NCBI RefSeq assembly: GCF_003725695.1
Contig: NZ_RJSE01000006.1
Span: 124,154 to 188,153 of the forward strand
From: Nocardioides marmoriginsengisoli
GTDB lineage: Bacteria > Actinomycetota > Actinomycetes > Propionibacteriales > Nocardioidaceae
Length of the DNA stretch: 64,000 nt
Direction: 5' to 3'
Part shown: positions 1 through 8,272 of the stretch, piece by piece
Numbering within the stretch: position 1 is the stretch's first letter
Layout of the letters: every line of letters begins with the position of its first letter
Program-made: the position numbers and the translations under genes
The notes under the pieces: model-generated
Database searches by the model: none
Seen by the model: the letters and a program-made list of their open reading frames with translations, nothing else
Told to the model about the DNA's origin: nothing

Positions 1-576
1 CTCGCGCTTGGTCACCTCGGCGCCGCAGCGCTCGCACTTGCCGTCGACGACCTGCTCGTTGGCCAGCACCGTCTGGTCGTTGGGGCACCAGTTGACCGGC
101 GAGAACTTCTGGTACGCCAGCCCGCGCTCGCGGAACTTCAGGAACAGCCACTGGGTCCAGCGGTAGTACTCCGGGTCCGAGGTGTGCAGCCGGCGCGACC
201 AGTCGAACGAGACGGCGTACTTCTTGAACGACGCGGCCTGGGTCTCGATGTTGGCGTAGGTGTACGTCGCGGGGTGCTCGTCGTTGCGGATCGCGGCGTT
301 CTCCGCGGGCAGGCCGAACGAGTCCCAGCCCATCGGGTTCATCACCTCGTAGCCGCGCAGCCACCAGTACCGGGCGAGCACGTCGTGCAGCGCGGTCACC
401 TCGGCGTGGCCCATGTGCAGGTCGCCGCTGGGGTACGGGAACATCGTCAGCGCGTAGCGCTTCTCCTTGGCGGAGTCGTCGTCCGCCCGGAACTGGTCGA
501 GCGACTCCCACACCGGTTGCCACCGGGCCTCGGTGGCGTGGACGTCGTACCCGACCTGCTCTTCGCGCTCGCTCAT
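1..576 (-). CDS. leuS: Leucyl-tRNA synthetase, N-terminal part (runs off window)
   Basis: The class I leucyl-tRNA synthetase charges tRNA-Leu with leucine in the cytoplasm. The 192 visible residues contain the HIGH-type ATP motif in [11 protein letters not shown], the following [13 protein letters not shown] and the [13 protein letters not shown] stretch typical of LeuRS. Near the window edge is the first Cys pair of the zinc-type insertion (CERCGAEV). ATG at 576 is preferred because an AAGGA ribosome site (581-585, reverse strand) is 4 bases upstream; ATG at 579 is the alternative. The gene is incomplete because the window starts inside it. In related genomes it lies close to tRNA-Ala/rsfS; here about 34 kb separates them. 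Confidence 0.97.
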   Translation of the reverse strand, partial: MSEREEQVGYDVHATEARWQPVWESLDQFRADDDSAKEKRYALTMFPYPSGDLHMGHAEVTALHDVLARYWWLRGYEVMNPMGWDSFGLPAENAAIRNDEHPATYTYANIETQAASFKKYAVSFDWSRRLHTSDPEYYRWTQWLFLKFRERGLAYQKFSPVNWCPNDQTVLANEQVVDGKCERCGAEVTKRE

Positions 577-736
577 CATGTCCTTAGGGCCGTGCAGTCT
601 TCGTAGGGGGGCGAGTCAGGATACCGAGGAATCAGGGTGCACCCGTTACCCTGGGTAGGTCGGCAATCTCGCCGGCACTCAGGGCAGACCACTCGTTGAC
701 CGTTGGGCTCACCGCCCGGCCACGATCCCGTCGCCT

Positions 737-756
737 CCTCTGAGACTTCTCAGAGG
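737..756 (+). promoter_or_regulatory. Hairpin/palindrome covering the ribosome site of the DUF1611 gene
   Basis: Perfect 8-bp inverted repeat, CCTCTGAG - ACTT - CTCAGAGG. Its right arm contains the AGAGGA ribosome-binding site (752-757) of the ATG at 763. As RNA it would hide the ribosome site; as DNA it could be a dimeric repressor operator. Either role is inferred. Confidence 0.5.
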
Positions 757-762
757 ATCCGC

Positions 763-1935
763 ATGCCCAGCCTTTCCAGCAACCCGTCCTTCGTCGAGCC
801 CGCCCCCAGCAGCGACGCCACGTCTGCAGCCCCGTTCGACCTCCCGGCCGGCTGCACCGCGATCGTGTACTGCGAGGGCCAGTTCGGCGAGCAGGACGGC
901 AAGACCGCCAACGGCCTGGTCCGGCACTCGGAGAAGTACGAGATCCTGAGCGTGCTCGACAGCCGCCAGGCAGGCGCCGACGCCGGCCGGTTCCTCGACG
1001 GGACTCCGAACGGCATCCCGGTGCTCGCCACCCTGACCGAGGCGATCGCGCACGCCGGCCGCGTCCCGGACTACCTGATCTGCGGCGTCGCCCCGGCCGA
1101 CGGCCTCCTCTCCGACGCCCAGCGGGTCGTCCTGCTCGACGGCATCGCCCGCGGGATGCACGTGATCAACGGGCTGCACGAGTTCCTCAACGACGACGCC
1201 GAGTTCGTGGCCGCCGCGCTGATCGCCGGCGTCACCATCACCGATGTACGACGCCCCAAGGACACCCGCGACCTGCACCTGTTCACGGGCCGGATCTTCG
1301 ACGTGACCTGCCCGAGGGTCGCCGTCCTCGGCACCGACGGCGCGATCGGCAAGCGCACCACCGCCACCTTGCTGGTCCAGGCCCTGAACGCGCGCGGCAT
1401 CAAGGCGGTGATGGTCGGCACCGGCCAGACCACCCTGATCCAGGGCGGCCGGTACGGCGCGGCACTGGACGCCCTGGTCCCCCAGTTCATCTCGGGCGAG
1501 GTCGAGCACCAGGTCGTGCTGGCCTTCGAGAACGAGGACCCGGACGTGATCGTCGTCGAGGGCCAGGGCGCGCTCAGCCACCCGGCGTACCTCTCCTCGG
1601 GCCACATCCTCCGCGGCAGCCGGCCGTCCGGGGTGATCGTTCAGCACGCGCCGAAGCGCCAGGTCCTCGGCGACTTCCCGATGATGCCGATGCCGTCCGC
1701 GGCCAGCGAGATCAAGCTGATCGAGGCGTTCGCGGACACCCGGGTGATCGGCGTCACGATCAACCACGAGCTGATGACGCCGGCCGAGATCGGCGACGCC
1801 ATCGCCGACCACCGGCTGCAGCTCGGCCTCCCGGTGACCGACCCGCTGACCCGGCCGGGCGACGAGCTGGTCGAGATGGTGCTGATCGCGTACCCCGAGC
1901 TCGCGGCGAAGCTCTCCCCCGTCGCCGCCGGGTGA
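763..1935 (+). CDS. DUF1611 family protein (DgcN-like, P-loop)
   Basis: 390 aa. The N-terminal half is Rossmann-like. The C-terminal half carries a P-loop-like motif, LGTDGAIGKRTT, at about residues 189-200, followed by VMVGTGQTTLIQGG. This is the DUF1611 architecture. DgcN, a characterised member, is a D-glutamate N-acetyltransferase that works with a racemase to convert D-Glu to L-Glu. The gene overlaps the next one, a PLP racemase, by GTGA, so a role in D-amino-acid conversion is likely, though the substrate is inferred. The reading frame extends upstream to a TTG at 703, but ATG 763 has a good AGAGGA ribosome site and is preferred. Confidence 0.85.
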   Translation: MPSLSSNPSFVEPAPSSDATSAAPFDLPAGCTAIVYCEGQFGEQDGKTANGLVRHSEKYEILSVLDSRQAGADAGRFLDGTPNGIPVLATLTEAIAHAGRVPDYLICGVAPADGLLSDAQRVVLLDGIARGMHVINGLHEFLNDDAEFVAAALIAGVTITDVRRPKDTRDLHLFTGRIFDVTCPRVAVLGTDGAIGKRTTATLLVQALNARGIKAVMVGTGQTTLIQGGRYGAALDALVPQFISGEVEHQVVLAFENEDPDVIVVEGQGALSHPAYLSSGHILRGSRPSGVIVQHAPKRQVLGDFPMMPMPSAASEIKLIEAFADTRVIGVTINHELMTPAEIGDAIADHRLQLGLPVTDPLTRPGDELVEMVLIAYPELAAKLSPVAAG

Positions 1936-2993
1936 CCGCACCGCGGCTGGAGATCGATCTCGCCAAGGTCGAGCAGAACGCCCGGGTCCTGGTGGACCGG
2001 CTTGCCCCGGTGGGCATCGGCGTCACCGGGGTCACCAAGGCCGCCCTCGGCTCCCCCGGGATCGGGGCGGCGATGCTGCGCGGCGGCGTACAGGGACTGG
2101 GCGACGCCCGGGTCCCGAACCTCGAGCGCCTGGCTGGGCTGGACGGGTCACCGTCACGCACGTTGATCCGGTCTCCGATGCTCAGCCAGGCGGGACAGGT
2201 GGTCCGCACCGCCACCACCAGCCTGAACACCGAGGCTGTCGTCCTCACCGCGCTCGACCAGGCGGCCGCCCGGGACCGGCGGGTGCACGACGTGCTGCTG
2301 ATGGTCGAGCTCGGCGACCTGCGCGAAGGGATCCCGCTCGACGACGTCTCGGCCGCGGTCCGGCACGTGCTGCGCTGCGACTCGCTCCGGCTCATCGGTC
2401 TCGGCACCAACCTCGCCTGCCAGAACGGGGTGGTCCCCGACGACCGGAACATGGCGGTGCTCTCCGGGCTGGTCGAGAACCTCGAGTCGCTCCACGGCCT
2501 GGTGCTGGGCACTGTCTCCGGCGGCAACTCCGCCAACCTGGAGTGGGCGCTGGGCACGGCGGACGTGGGCCGGGTCAACGACCTGCGGATCGGCGAGGCC
2601 ATCCTGCTCGGGACCGAGCCGTCCCGGCGGACCCCGATCGCCGGGCTGCACACCGATGCCTTCGTGCTCCACGCCGAGGTGATCGAGGTGGCCGAGAAGC
2701 CGGCCCGCCCCTGGGGCGACCGAGCCCAGACCGCGTTCGGGGAGGCGGTGGCCCGCACCGGGACCGGCACCGTCCGGCAGGCGATCGTCGCCCTCGGTCG
2801 CCAGGACGTCGACCTCGACGGCCTGGTCGCGCCCGAGGGAATCGCCATCCTCGGCATGAGTAGCGACCACCTGGTGCTGGACCTCGGCGACCGCAGGACG
2901 GCGATCGGCGAGGAGCTCGCGTTCGGCCTCGGGTACGGCGCCCTGGTCCGGGCGATGACCTCGCCGTTCGTGACCCCTTGGCCGACCCCCTAG
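1932..2993 (+). CDS. PLP-dependent amino-acid racemase, alanine/ornithine racemase fold
   Basis: 353 aa, GTG start overlapping the upstream stop. The N-terminal TIM-barrel pattern starts with RLEIDLAKVEQNARVL and carries the PLP lysine in GVTK (K36). Later markers are LLMVELGDLREG, the TVSGGNSANLEW phosphate-binding region and RIGEAILLG. This is the alanine racemase N-terminal family, nearest to ornithine racemase/YhfX-like members, and not the two-domain Alr. Coupling with DUF1611 suggests a paired route for D-/L-amino-acid interconversion. In the characterised DgcN system the partner is an enolase-type epimerase, so a PLP enzyme here would be a non-homologous replacement. Substrate unknown. 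Confidence 0.85.
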   Translation: MTAPRLEIDLAKVEQNARVLVDRLAPVGIGVTGVTKAALGSPGIGAAMLRGGVQGLGDARVPNLERLAGLDGSPSRTLIRSPMLSQAGQVVRTATTSLNTEAVVLTALDQAAARDRRVHDVLLMVELGDLREGIPLDDVSAAVRHVLRCDSLRLIGLGTNLACQNGVVPDDRNMAVLSGLVENLESLHGLVLGTVSGGNSANLEWALGTADVGRVNDLRIGEAILLGTEPSRRTPIAGLHTDAFVLHAEVIEVAEKPARPWGDRAQTAFGEAVARTGTGTVRQAIVALGRQDVDLDGLVAPEGIAILGMSSDHLVLDLGDRRTAIGEELAFGLGYGALVRAMTSPFVTPWPTP

Positions 2994-2996
2994 GCT
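2991..2996 (+). promoter_or_regulatory. Probable -10 element of galE inside the upstream stop codon
   Basis: TAGGCT fits TANNNT and begins at the TAG stop of the racemase gene. Transcription would start near 3003, giving a short leader that carries the GAAGGAG ribosome site before ATG 3040. No convincing -35 was seen. Confidence 0.35.
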
Positions 2997-3039
2997 GAGG
3001 AGCCTTGCCGTTCGGCGAAATCGTGACGAAGGAGCCCGC

Positions 3040-4014
3040 ATGTCCTGGCTGGTCACCGGCGGAGCCGGCTACATCGGATCGCACGTGGTCCGTGCGCTCC
3101 GGGACGTCGACATCGACGCGGTCGTCGTCGACAACCTGGACACCGGCCACCGCCGCTTCGTCCGGGACGACGTGCCCTTCGTCGAGGGCGACATCCTGGA
3201 CACCGACCTGCTGGTGCGCACGATGCTCGACCACGACGTGCACGGCGTGATCCACCTGGCCGGCTTCAAGGCCGCCGGAGTCTCCGTCGACGTCCCGCTG
3301 GTCGCGTACACCCAGAACGTCACCGGCACGATCAGCGTCCTGGAGGCGATGACCCGCGCGAACGTCGGGTCGATGGTGTTCTCCTCGAGTGCCGCCTGCT
3401 ACGGCACCACCGACGTCGACCTGGTCACCGAGGCGCTGGCACCGGCACCGGAGTCGCCGTACGGCGAGACCAAGCTCATCGGCGAGTGGCTGATCCGCGA
3501 CCAGGCCGTGGCGACGGGGCTCAAGCACACCTCGCTCCGGTACTTCAACGTGGTCGGCTCGGGCTCCGAGGACCTCTTCGACGACAGCCAGCACAACTTG
3601 TTCCCGCTGATCTTCAACGCGCTGCTCGACGGGAAGACCCCGAAGATCTACGGCAACGACTACCCGACGCAGGACGGCACCTGCGTCCGCGACTACGTGC
3701 ACGTGGCCGACCTCGCCGCGGCGCACGCGGTGGCCGCGCGGCACCTGGAGAACGGCGAGCCGCTGGAGGCGGTCTACAACCTCGGCAGCGGGGCCGGCTC
3801 GTCGGTGCAGGAGATCATGGACACCGTCCGCGAGGTCAGCGGGATCGACTTCGAGCCGGAGGTCATCCCGCGCCGTCCCGGCGACCCGCCGCGGATCGTC
3901 GCCGACGGCAAGCTCGCCGCCCGGGACCTGGACTGGAAGATGCGCCACGACCTCCGCGACATGGTCGCGACTGCCTGGACGTCCCGCCAGTACGCGGCCG
4001 CGCACCCGGACTGA
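3040..4014 (+). CDS. galE: UDP-glucose 4-epimerase
   Basis: 324 aa, extended SDR. The NAD-binding motif TGGAGYIGSH is at the N-terminus and the catalytic YxxxK appears as SPYGETK after the serine-rich SSSAACYG stretch. C-terminal features include RYFNVVGSG, TCVRDYVHVADLA and YNLGSGAGSSV, all usual in GalE. The enzyme interconverts UDP-glucose and UDP-galactose in the cytosol, supplying galactosyl donors that the glycan genes further along could use. ATG 3040 has GAAGGAG five bases upstream. It stands alone, with its promoter probably overlapping the end of the racemase gene. Confidence 0.9.
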   Translation: MSWLVTGGAGYIGSHVVRALRDVDIDAVVVDNLDTGHRRFVRDDVPFVEGDILDTDLLVRTMLDHDVHGVIHLAGFKAAGVSVDVPLVAYTQNVTGTISVLEAMTRANVGSMVFSSSAACYGTTDVDLVTEALAPAPESPYGETKLIGEWLIRDQAVATGLKHTSLRYFNVVGSGSEDLFDDSQHNLFPLIFNALLDGKTPKIYGNDYPTQDGTCVRDYVHVADLAAAHAVAARHLENGEPLEAVYNLGSGAGSSVQEIMDTVREVSGIDFEPEVIPRRPGDPPRIVADGKLAARDLDWKMRHDLRDMVATAWTSRQYAAAHPD

Positions 4015-4040
4015 CCCGGCTCGGCCACCAGAACGCAGTA

Positions 4041-4128
4041 CTCGACCGACAAGACCGGCCTGCTCGACCGACACGACGGGCCTGTTCAACCGACAGGACG
4101 GGCCCGTTCGACGGACCACAACGGCCGA
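4041..4128 (+). repeat. Four tandem copies of a 22-bp repeat
   Basis: Units at 4041-4062, 4063-4084, 4085-4106 and 4107-4128. The first three begin CTCGACCGAC or TTCAACCGAC and end in CCGGCCTG/GGGCCTG/GGGCCCG; the fourth is more diverged, and a fifth fragment starts at 4129. A 22-bp period is not a multiple of three, so coding is unlikely, but it is about two turns of DNA. The array lies directly upstream of the SDR gene, where it could be a phased protein-binding array. Confidence 0.8.
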
Positions 4129-4158
4129 CTCAACGGGGGGTCGGGCATGATCGGGACC

Positions 4159-4932
4159 ATGACAACCACTGCTGCTATCAACGACCTGTTCCGGCTCGAC
4201 GGCAAGGTGGCGATCGTCACCGGGGCCTCGTCCGGTCTCGGGGTCGCGTTCGCCCAGGCCTTCGCCGAGGCCGGCGCCGACGTCGTGCTCGGCGCGCGCC
4301 GGGTCGAGAAGCTCGCCGACACCGCGGCCCTCGTCGAGGCGGCCGGCCGGAAGGCACTCGCCGTCGCCACCGACGTGGCGGACCCGGATTCCTGCCAGGC
4401 CCTCGTCGACGCCGCGATGAGCACCTTCGGCCGGGTCGACGTGCTGATCAACAACGCCGGCATCGGGACCGCCGTACCGGCGACGCGGGAGACCCCCGAG
4501 CAGTTCCGCGACGTGATCGACGTCAACCTCAACGGCTGCTACTGGATGGCGCAGTCCTGCGGCCGGGCGATGGGCGCCGGTTCCTCGATCATCAACATCT
4601 CCTCGGTCCTCGGCATCACCACCGCCGGGCTCCCCCAGGCCGCGTACGCCGCCTCGAAGGCCGGGCTGATCGGCCTGACCCGCGACCTGGCCCAGCAGTG
4701 GACCGGCCGCAAGGGCATCCGCGTGAACGCGATCGCACCGGGGTTCTTCACCTCCGAGATGACCGACCAGTACCCGGAGGGATACCTGGAGTCGCAGATG
4801 CACCGCAACCCGATGGGGCGCAAGGGCGACCCGCGTGAGCTCGCCGCGACGGCGGTCTTCCTGGCCTCCGACGCGGCCGGCTACATCACCGGTCAGACGC
4901 TCCCCGTCGACGGCGGGATGACGATCGCCTGA
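4159..4932 (+). CDS. Short-chain dehydrogenase/reductase
   Basis: 257 aa, classical SDR. The cofactor loop is TGASSGLGVAFA; the NNAG motif is in VLINNAGIG; the catalytic Ser is in INISSVLG and the YxxxK pair is YAASK. The C-terminal IAPGFFTSEMT and ITGQTLPVDGGM segments are typical of FabG-like enzymes. Ala-Arg-Arg after the second strand (GARRVEK) suggests NADP(H). Substrate unknown. ATG 4159 is chosen; ATG 4147 is in frame but adds only MIGT. The 22-bp tandem array ends just upstream. Confidence 0.9.
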   Translation: MTTTAAINDLFRLDGKVAIVTGASSGLGVAFAQAFAEAGADVVLGARRVEKLADTAALVEAAGRKALAVATDVADPDSCQALVDAAMSTFGRVDVLINNAGIGTAVPATRETPEQFRDVIDVNLNGCYWMAQSCGRAMGAGSSIINISSVLGITTAGLPQAAYAASKAGLIGLTRDLAQQWTGRKGIRVNAIAPGFFTSEMTDQYPEGYLESQMHRNPMGRKGDPRELAATAVFLASDAAGYITGQTLPVDGGMTIA

Positions 4933-4946
4933 GGCGGGCGCGCGGG

Positions 4947-5070
4947 GGCGTCTCGACAGGCTCGACGTCCGGGCGGCGCGGGTGGCGCGGGGGCTCGACG
5001 TCCGGGCGGCGCGGGTGGCGCGGGCGGCGCGGGTGGCGCGGGCGTCTCGACAGGCTCGACGTCCGGGCGA
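4947..5070. repeat. GC-rich intergenic repeat with GTCTCGACAGGCTCGAC cores
   Basis: Between two convergent genes (stops at 4932 and 5076). Two copies of GTCTCGACAGGCTCGACG about 94 bp apart, plus a shortened copy (GGCTCGACGTCCGGGCG) between them, are joined by repeated GGCGCGGGTGGCGCGGG blocks. The core resembles the GTCGAGCCTGTCGAGAC element that recurs between genes in many high-GC actinobacteria. Function unknown. Confidence 0.7.
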
Positions 5071-5075
5071 CGGGT

Positions 5076-5456
5076 CTACCCGAGTGCCCAGACGCCCAGC
5101 GCGATCAGGCTGATCGCCGGGAAGAGTCCTTGGACGATCCCGCCGCGGGCCTTGCTCGGGTCCGAGCCGATCAGAACCAGGGCGGCGGTCACCATCGATC
5201 CGGTCGCGAAGACGATGATCGCGATCGCGGCGTCGCGGTTGGGGCCGGCCAGACCGAGTCCGGCCACGGTGCCGATCGCCAGGAACAGGTTGTAGAAGCC
5301 CTGGTTGTAGGCCCAAGGCTTCATGATCGCGGCATCCTCGGCACCGATGCCGAAGGCCTTGCGCCCGGCGGTCTCGAACGCGAGCGCCTCGAGCCAGAAG
5401 ATGTAGACGTGCACCAACGCGGCGAGGGCCGCGAACACGTACGCGGTGGTCAGCAT
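5076..5456 (-). CDS. DUF1304 family small membrane protein
   Basis: 126 aa with four predicted membrane helices. The pattern VHVYIFWLEALAF, then AFGI and KPWAYNQGFYNLFLA, is characteristic of DUF1304. Family function is not established. ATG 5456 lies 9 bases after the stop of the AraC-type regulator, so the gene is probably the last member of the minus-strand operon that starts near 12060. Confidence 0.88.
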   Translation of the reverse strand: MLTTAYVFAALAALVHVYIFWLEALAFETAGRKAFGIGAEDAAIMKPWAYNQGFYNLFLAIGTVAGLGLAGPNRDAAIAIIVFATGSMVTAALVLIGSDPSKARGGIVQGLFPAISLIALGVWALG

Positions 5457-5465
5457 GCGGCGAGA

Positions 5466-6425
5466 CTACGCCGATCCGCGCCCGGTGGGCGTGCGACCGT
5501 GCCAGCGCCGGTGCGCGTCGACGAAGCTCCCGGCGTGCGCGTATCCCAGTCTCCGCGCGATCTGGGCGACGGTCAGCGACCCGGTCGCCAGCAGCTGCGC
5601 GGCCAGCTCGGCGCGGACCTCGTCGAGCAGCCCCTGGTACGAGGTCCCGTCCACGGCCAGCCGGCGGCGCAGGGTCCGCTCCCCCACCGACAGGGCCGCG
5701 GCGACGCCGGCGAGGGACGGGTCGTACGACAGCCGCTGGGCGATCAGGATCCGGACCTGCCGCACCAACGGGCCGGTGTCCCGCTGCCGGCCGGCCAGCT
5801 CCGCGCAGAGCTCCTCGGCCAGCGCCATCCCGGCCGGGCTCGCCCGCGGCAGCTCCGCCTCCAGGAACGACGCCGGAAAGGTCACCGTCGCCGCCTCCCG
5901 GTCGTACCGGGTCGGCAGGTCGCCGAGGAAGAGCTCGCGCAGCACCGCCTCGATGGCGGCCAGGTCGCGCTCGACCAGGAACGCGCGGACGTCGCGCGGG
6001 AGGGTGTCGGAGTACGCGGCGATCACCACGTCGTCGCCGTCCACCCGGGCGTGCGGGATCGAGAACGTGAAGGTCAGGTCGAGGTAGCGGAGCGCGAAGT
6101 CCATCGCGTCCGCCAGGGTCCGGCTGGAGACCAGGGCGTACCCGGCGATCCCGAACGACGCCACCCGGTAGCGGCGCCCGAGCGCCACCGCGGACCGCGT
6201 CGCCGGCCGGTCGGACCGGATCAGGTTGCGCACCACCCGCAGCTCCTGCTCGGCCGTCACCTCGCGACCGGCTTCGGCCAGGTAGCGCACGCTGAGGCCG
6301 GTGCCCGCGAGCGCGGTCCGGGCGGGCATCCCGGTCGCCTCCGCGTGCTCGACCAGGACCGCGATCCCGGTGGCCCGGCGCGGGAAGTCCCAGTCCCGGA
6401 TCTCCGGCTCGAGCAGCAGCGTCAC
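5466..6425 (-). CDS. AraC-family regulator with arabinose-binding-like N-terminal domain
   Basis: 319 aa. An N-terminal effector domain (about residues 10-190, with FGIAGYALVSSRTLADAM) is followed by a C-terminal double helix-turn-helix (about 220-315): GVAAALSVGERTLRRRL and IARRLGYAHAGSFVDAHRRW. This layout matches the OruR/ArgR-like group of AraC regulators. The chosen GTG start (6425) gives VTLLLEPEIRDWDFPRR; the frame continues upstream only as antisense-like sequence. Only four bases separate it from the stop of the 613-aa fusion gene, so it is likely cotranscribed with the glycan genes and may regulate them or DUF1304. Confidence 0.88.
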   Translation of the reverse strand: MTLLLEPEIRDWDFPRRATGIAVLVEHAEATGMPARTALAGTGLSVRYLAEAGREVTAEQELRVVRNLIRSDRPATRSAVALGRRYRVASFGIAGYALVSSRTLADAMDFALRYLDLTFTFSIPHARVDGDDVVIAAYSDTLPRDVRAFLVERDLAAIEAVLRELFLGDLPTRYDREAATVTFPASFLEAELPRASPAGMALAEELCAELAGRQRDTGPLVRQVRILIAQRLSYDPSLAGVAAALSVGERTLRRRLAVDGTSYQGLLDEVRAELAAQLLATGSLTVAQIARRLGYAHAGSFVDAHRRWHGRTPTGRGSA

Positions 6426-6429
6426 CCGA

Positions 6430-8271
6430 TCAGTCTGCCGTGACCAGGTCCAGGCAGCTCGCGATGCCCTGGTGCACGGACGCCTGGATCTCGTCGAGGC
6501 GGGACTCCTCGATGGTCCGGGAGACGAGTACGTCGGACCAGCGCACCGTGCCCAGGTCCGGGTCGACGACCGTCGGCGCCAGCACCGGCAGGCCGACCCC
6601 GAGGGCGTAGTCGCGGAAGACGAAGCCGAGATCGTCCTTCCCGGCGAAGGCGATCGTGGCATGCGGGATCCGGTAGCTGTCGCAGAGCGCCGCGACCCCG
6701 GGATCGCTGGTCACCACGCCGGCGTACGTCGCCAGCGTGCGGACGAAGCCCTCGACCTCCTGGGGCCGGGAGACCAGCGCGCTCAGCTCGTCCATCTCCT
6801 CGGCGAGCCGGATCGGGACCCCGGCGTGCGAGAGGTGCCGCACGAAGGCCAGCCGCGGGTTGCTGCCGGTGCGCCAGACCGGGAACAACCGGGAGGCCAG
6901 CACGGTCGGGTCGCCGAACGCGTCGACCGCCGGTCCGCCCAGGTCCCGGATCACGGCCGCGCTGAGCGGGCCGCGGACCGAGAGGTACGTCGCCCGCGGG
7001 TCCGGGGTCGCCTCGGCGGTCAGCGCTCCGGTCCCGACCACGATCGAGTGCTGCTGGACCGACCCCAGGATCGAGCCGATCATCACCAGGTGCGGCTCGG
7101 CAGCGAGCGCGGTCGGCCGCTGGTGGATCACCGGGCGGCCGGACTCCTGCCGCAGCACCAGCGGGCTCAACCAGTTGCCGGAGGCGCCGGGGAACGGCCG
7201 CGGCCACCACATCAGCGAGAGCGGCAGCCGCCCGTCGCCGGAGGTGGCGAGCTCGGCGAACGCCTCCGCGGCGCGCTGGGCATTGATCTCGGACTCCATC
7301 GGGACCCGGGTGACGCTCAGCCGGGCGCCGTACCGCTGGACCTCGTCGAGGGCGCCGCGCTGCCCGGCGAGCAGCATCTGGTTCACCAGCTGGGTCCGGT
7401 GCGCGGAGGGCAGGGCCGGCGGCAGCTCCTCGTCCTCGGTGAGGTCCGCGAGCTCGTCCAGCTCGTCGTCGACGTCGACCACCGCGCTCCCCCGCGGTCC
7501 GGCCGTCAGCCGGGCCTTGACGCGGGCGAACCGCATCGCGCTGGCCGAGAGGTTGCCGACCTGGCTGTACATCATCCGCAGCCCGATGAAGAGCACGATC
7601 GCGTCGGCCCCGGCGATCTGCCCGCGCAGTGCCCGGTACAGCACCACCCCGAGCGAGAGCGCCATCGCCAGGCTCGCCACCACCGCGCCGAGCTCGGCGT
7701 CCCGGATCCGCTTGCCGACCCGGTCGCCGATCGCGGTGCCGCCGCTCGCGTGTCCCTCGGTGAGGTAGCGGACCTGGTGGTCGAGCTGGCGCCGGTAGAT
7801 CGCCGCGATCACCGACAGCACCGCACCGACGATCACCACGTTGGCCAGCCCGGACCCCAGGTCGACGACCGCGAAGAGGATGCAGAACGCGGCCAGCTGG
7901 ATCAGCGCGACCAGCGCGGTCGAGAGCTCGAACGCGGCCGCCCAGCTCCAGGCCTCCTGGCTGGCGGCGCGCTTCTCGCCGGAGTTGTCGAAGCCGCGCC
8001 GGAAGACCCGGACCCGGCTCAGCCGGACGACGTGGTGCAGCGCCCGGGCCAGGGCGAAGGCGACGAAGAAGACCAGCGCGGACCGGATCACGCCCTCGGG
8101 GTCGACCTCGTAGCGGTGCGGCCCGTTGATGATCAGGTGCGAGAACATCCGGGTGACGACGAGCTCGGAGACCGGGAGCATCGCCAGCGTGAGGAGCAGC
8201 CCGGAGATCTCCCACCGGCTGCGTCCGTGGCTGAAGAGCTGCCCGAAGGCCCGGAGGAAGTCGCCGAACAC
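6430..8271 (-). CDS. Membrane domain fused to pyruvyltransferase-like domain (His motif lost)
   Basis: 613 aa. Residues about 1-270 hold six predicted membrane helices arranged like an ABC-exporter membrane domain, with no ATPase. Residues about 290-610 match the C-terminal domain of the neighbouring 591-aa protein block for block: WWPRPFPGASGNWLSPL, SIVVGTG, YLSVRGPL, FGDPTVL, LAFVRHLSHAGVPI. That domain resembles polysaccharide pyruvyl transferases. At the expected catalytic motif this copy reads VTSDPGVAALCDSY whereas its paralogue has ITSAMHVMIACHSY, so the histidine is missing and it may be non-catalytic. The neighbour's stop is one base upstream. Function inferred only from similarity. 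Confidence 0.85.
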   Translation of the reverse strand: MFGDFLRAFGQLFSHGRSRWEISGLLLTLAMLPVSELVVTRMFSHLIINGPHRYEVDPEGVIRSALVFFVAFALARALHHVVRLSRVRVFRRGFDNSGEKRAASQEAWSWAAAFELSTALVALIQLAAFCILFAVVDLGSGLANVVIVGAVLSVIAAIYRRQLDHQVRYLTEGHASGGTAIGDRVGKRIRDAELGAVVASLAMALSLGVVLYRALRGQIAGADAIVLFIGLRMMYSQVGNLSASAMRFARVKARLTAGPRGSAVVDVDDELDELADLTEDEELPPALPSAHRTQLVNQMLLAGQRGALDEVQRYGARLSVTRVPMESEINAQRAAEAFAELATSGDGRLPLSLMWWPRPFPGASGNWLSPLVLRQESGRPVIHQRPTALAAEPHLVMIGSILGSVQQHSIVVGTGALTAEATPDPRATYLSVRGPLSAAVIRDLGGPAVDAFGDPTVLASRLFPVWRTGSNPRLAFVRHLSHAGVPIRLAEEMDELSALVSRPQEVEGFVRTLATYAGVVTSDPGVAALCDSYRIPHATIAFAGKDDLGFVFRDYALGVGLPVLAPTVVDPDLGTVRWSDVLVSRTIEESRLDEIQASVHQGIASCLDLVTAD

Positions 8272-8272
8272 C

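Noticed and set aside
4041..4128. CRISPR array
   Set aside because: The 22-bp units abut with no unique spacers.
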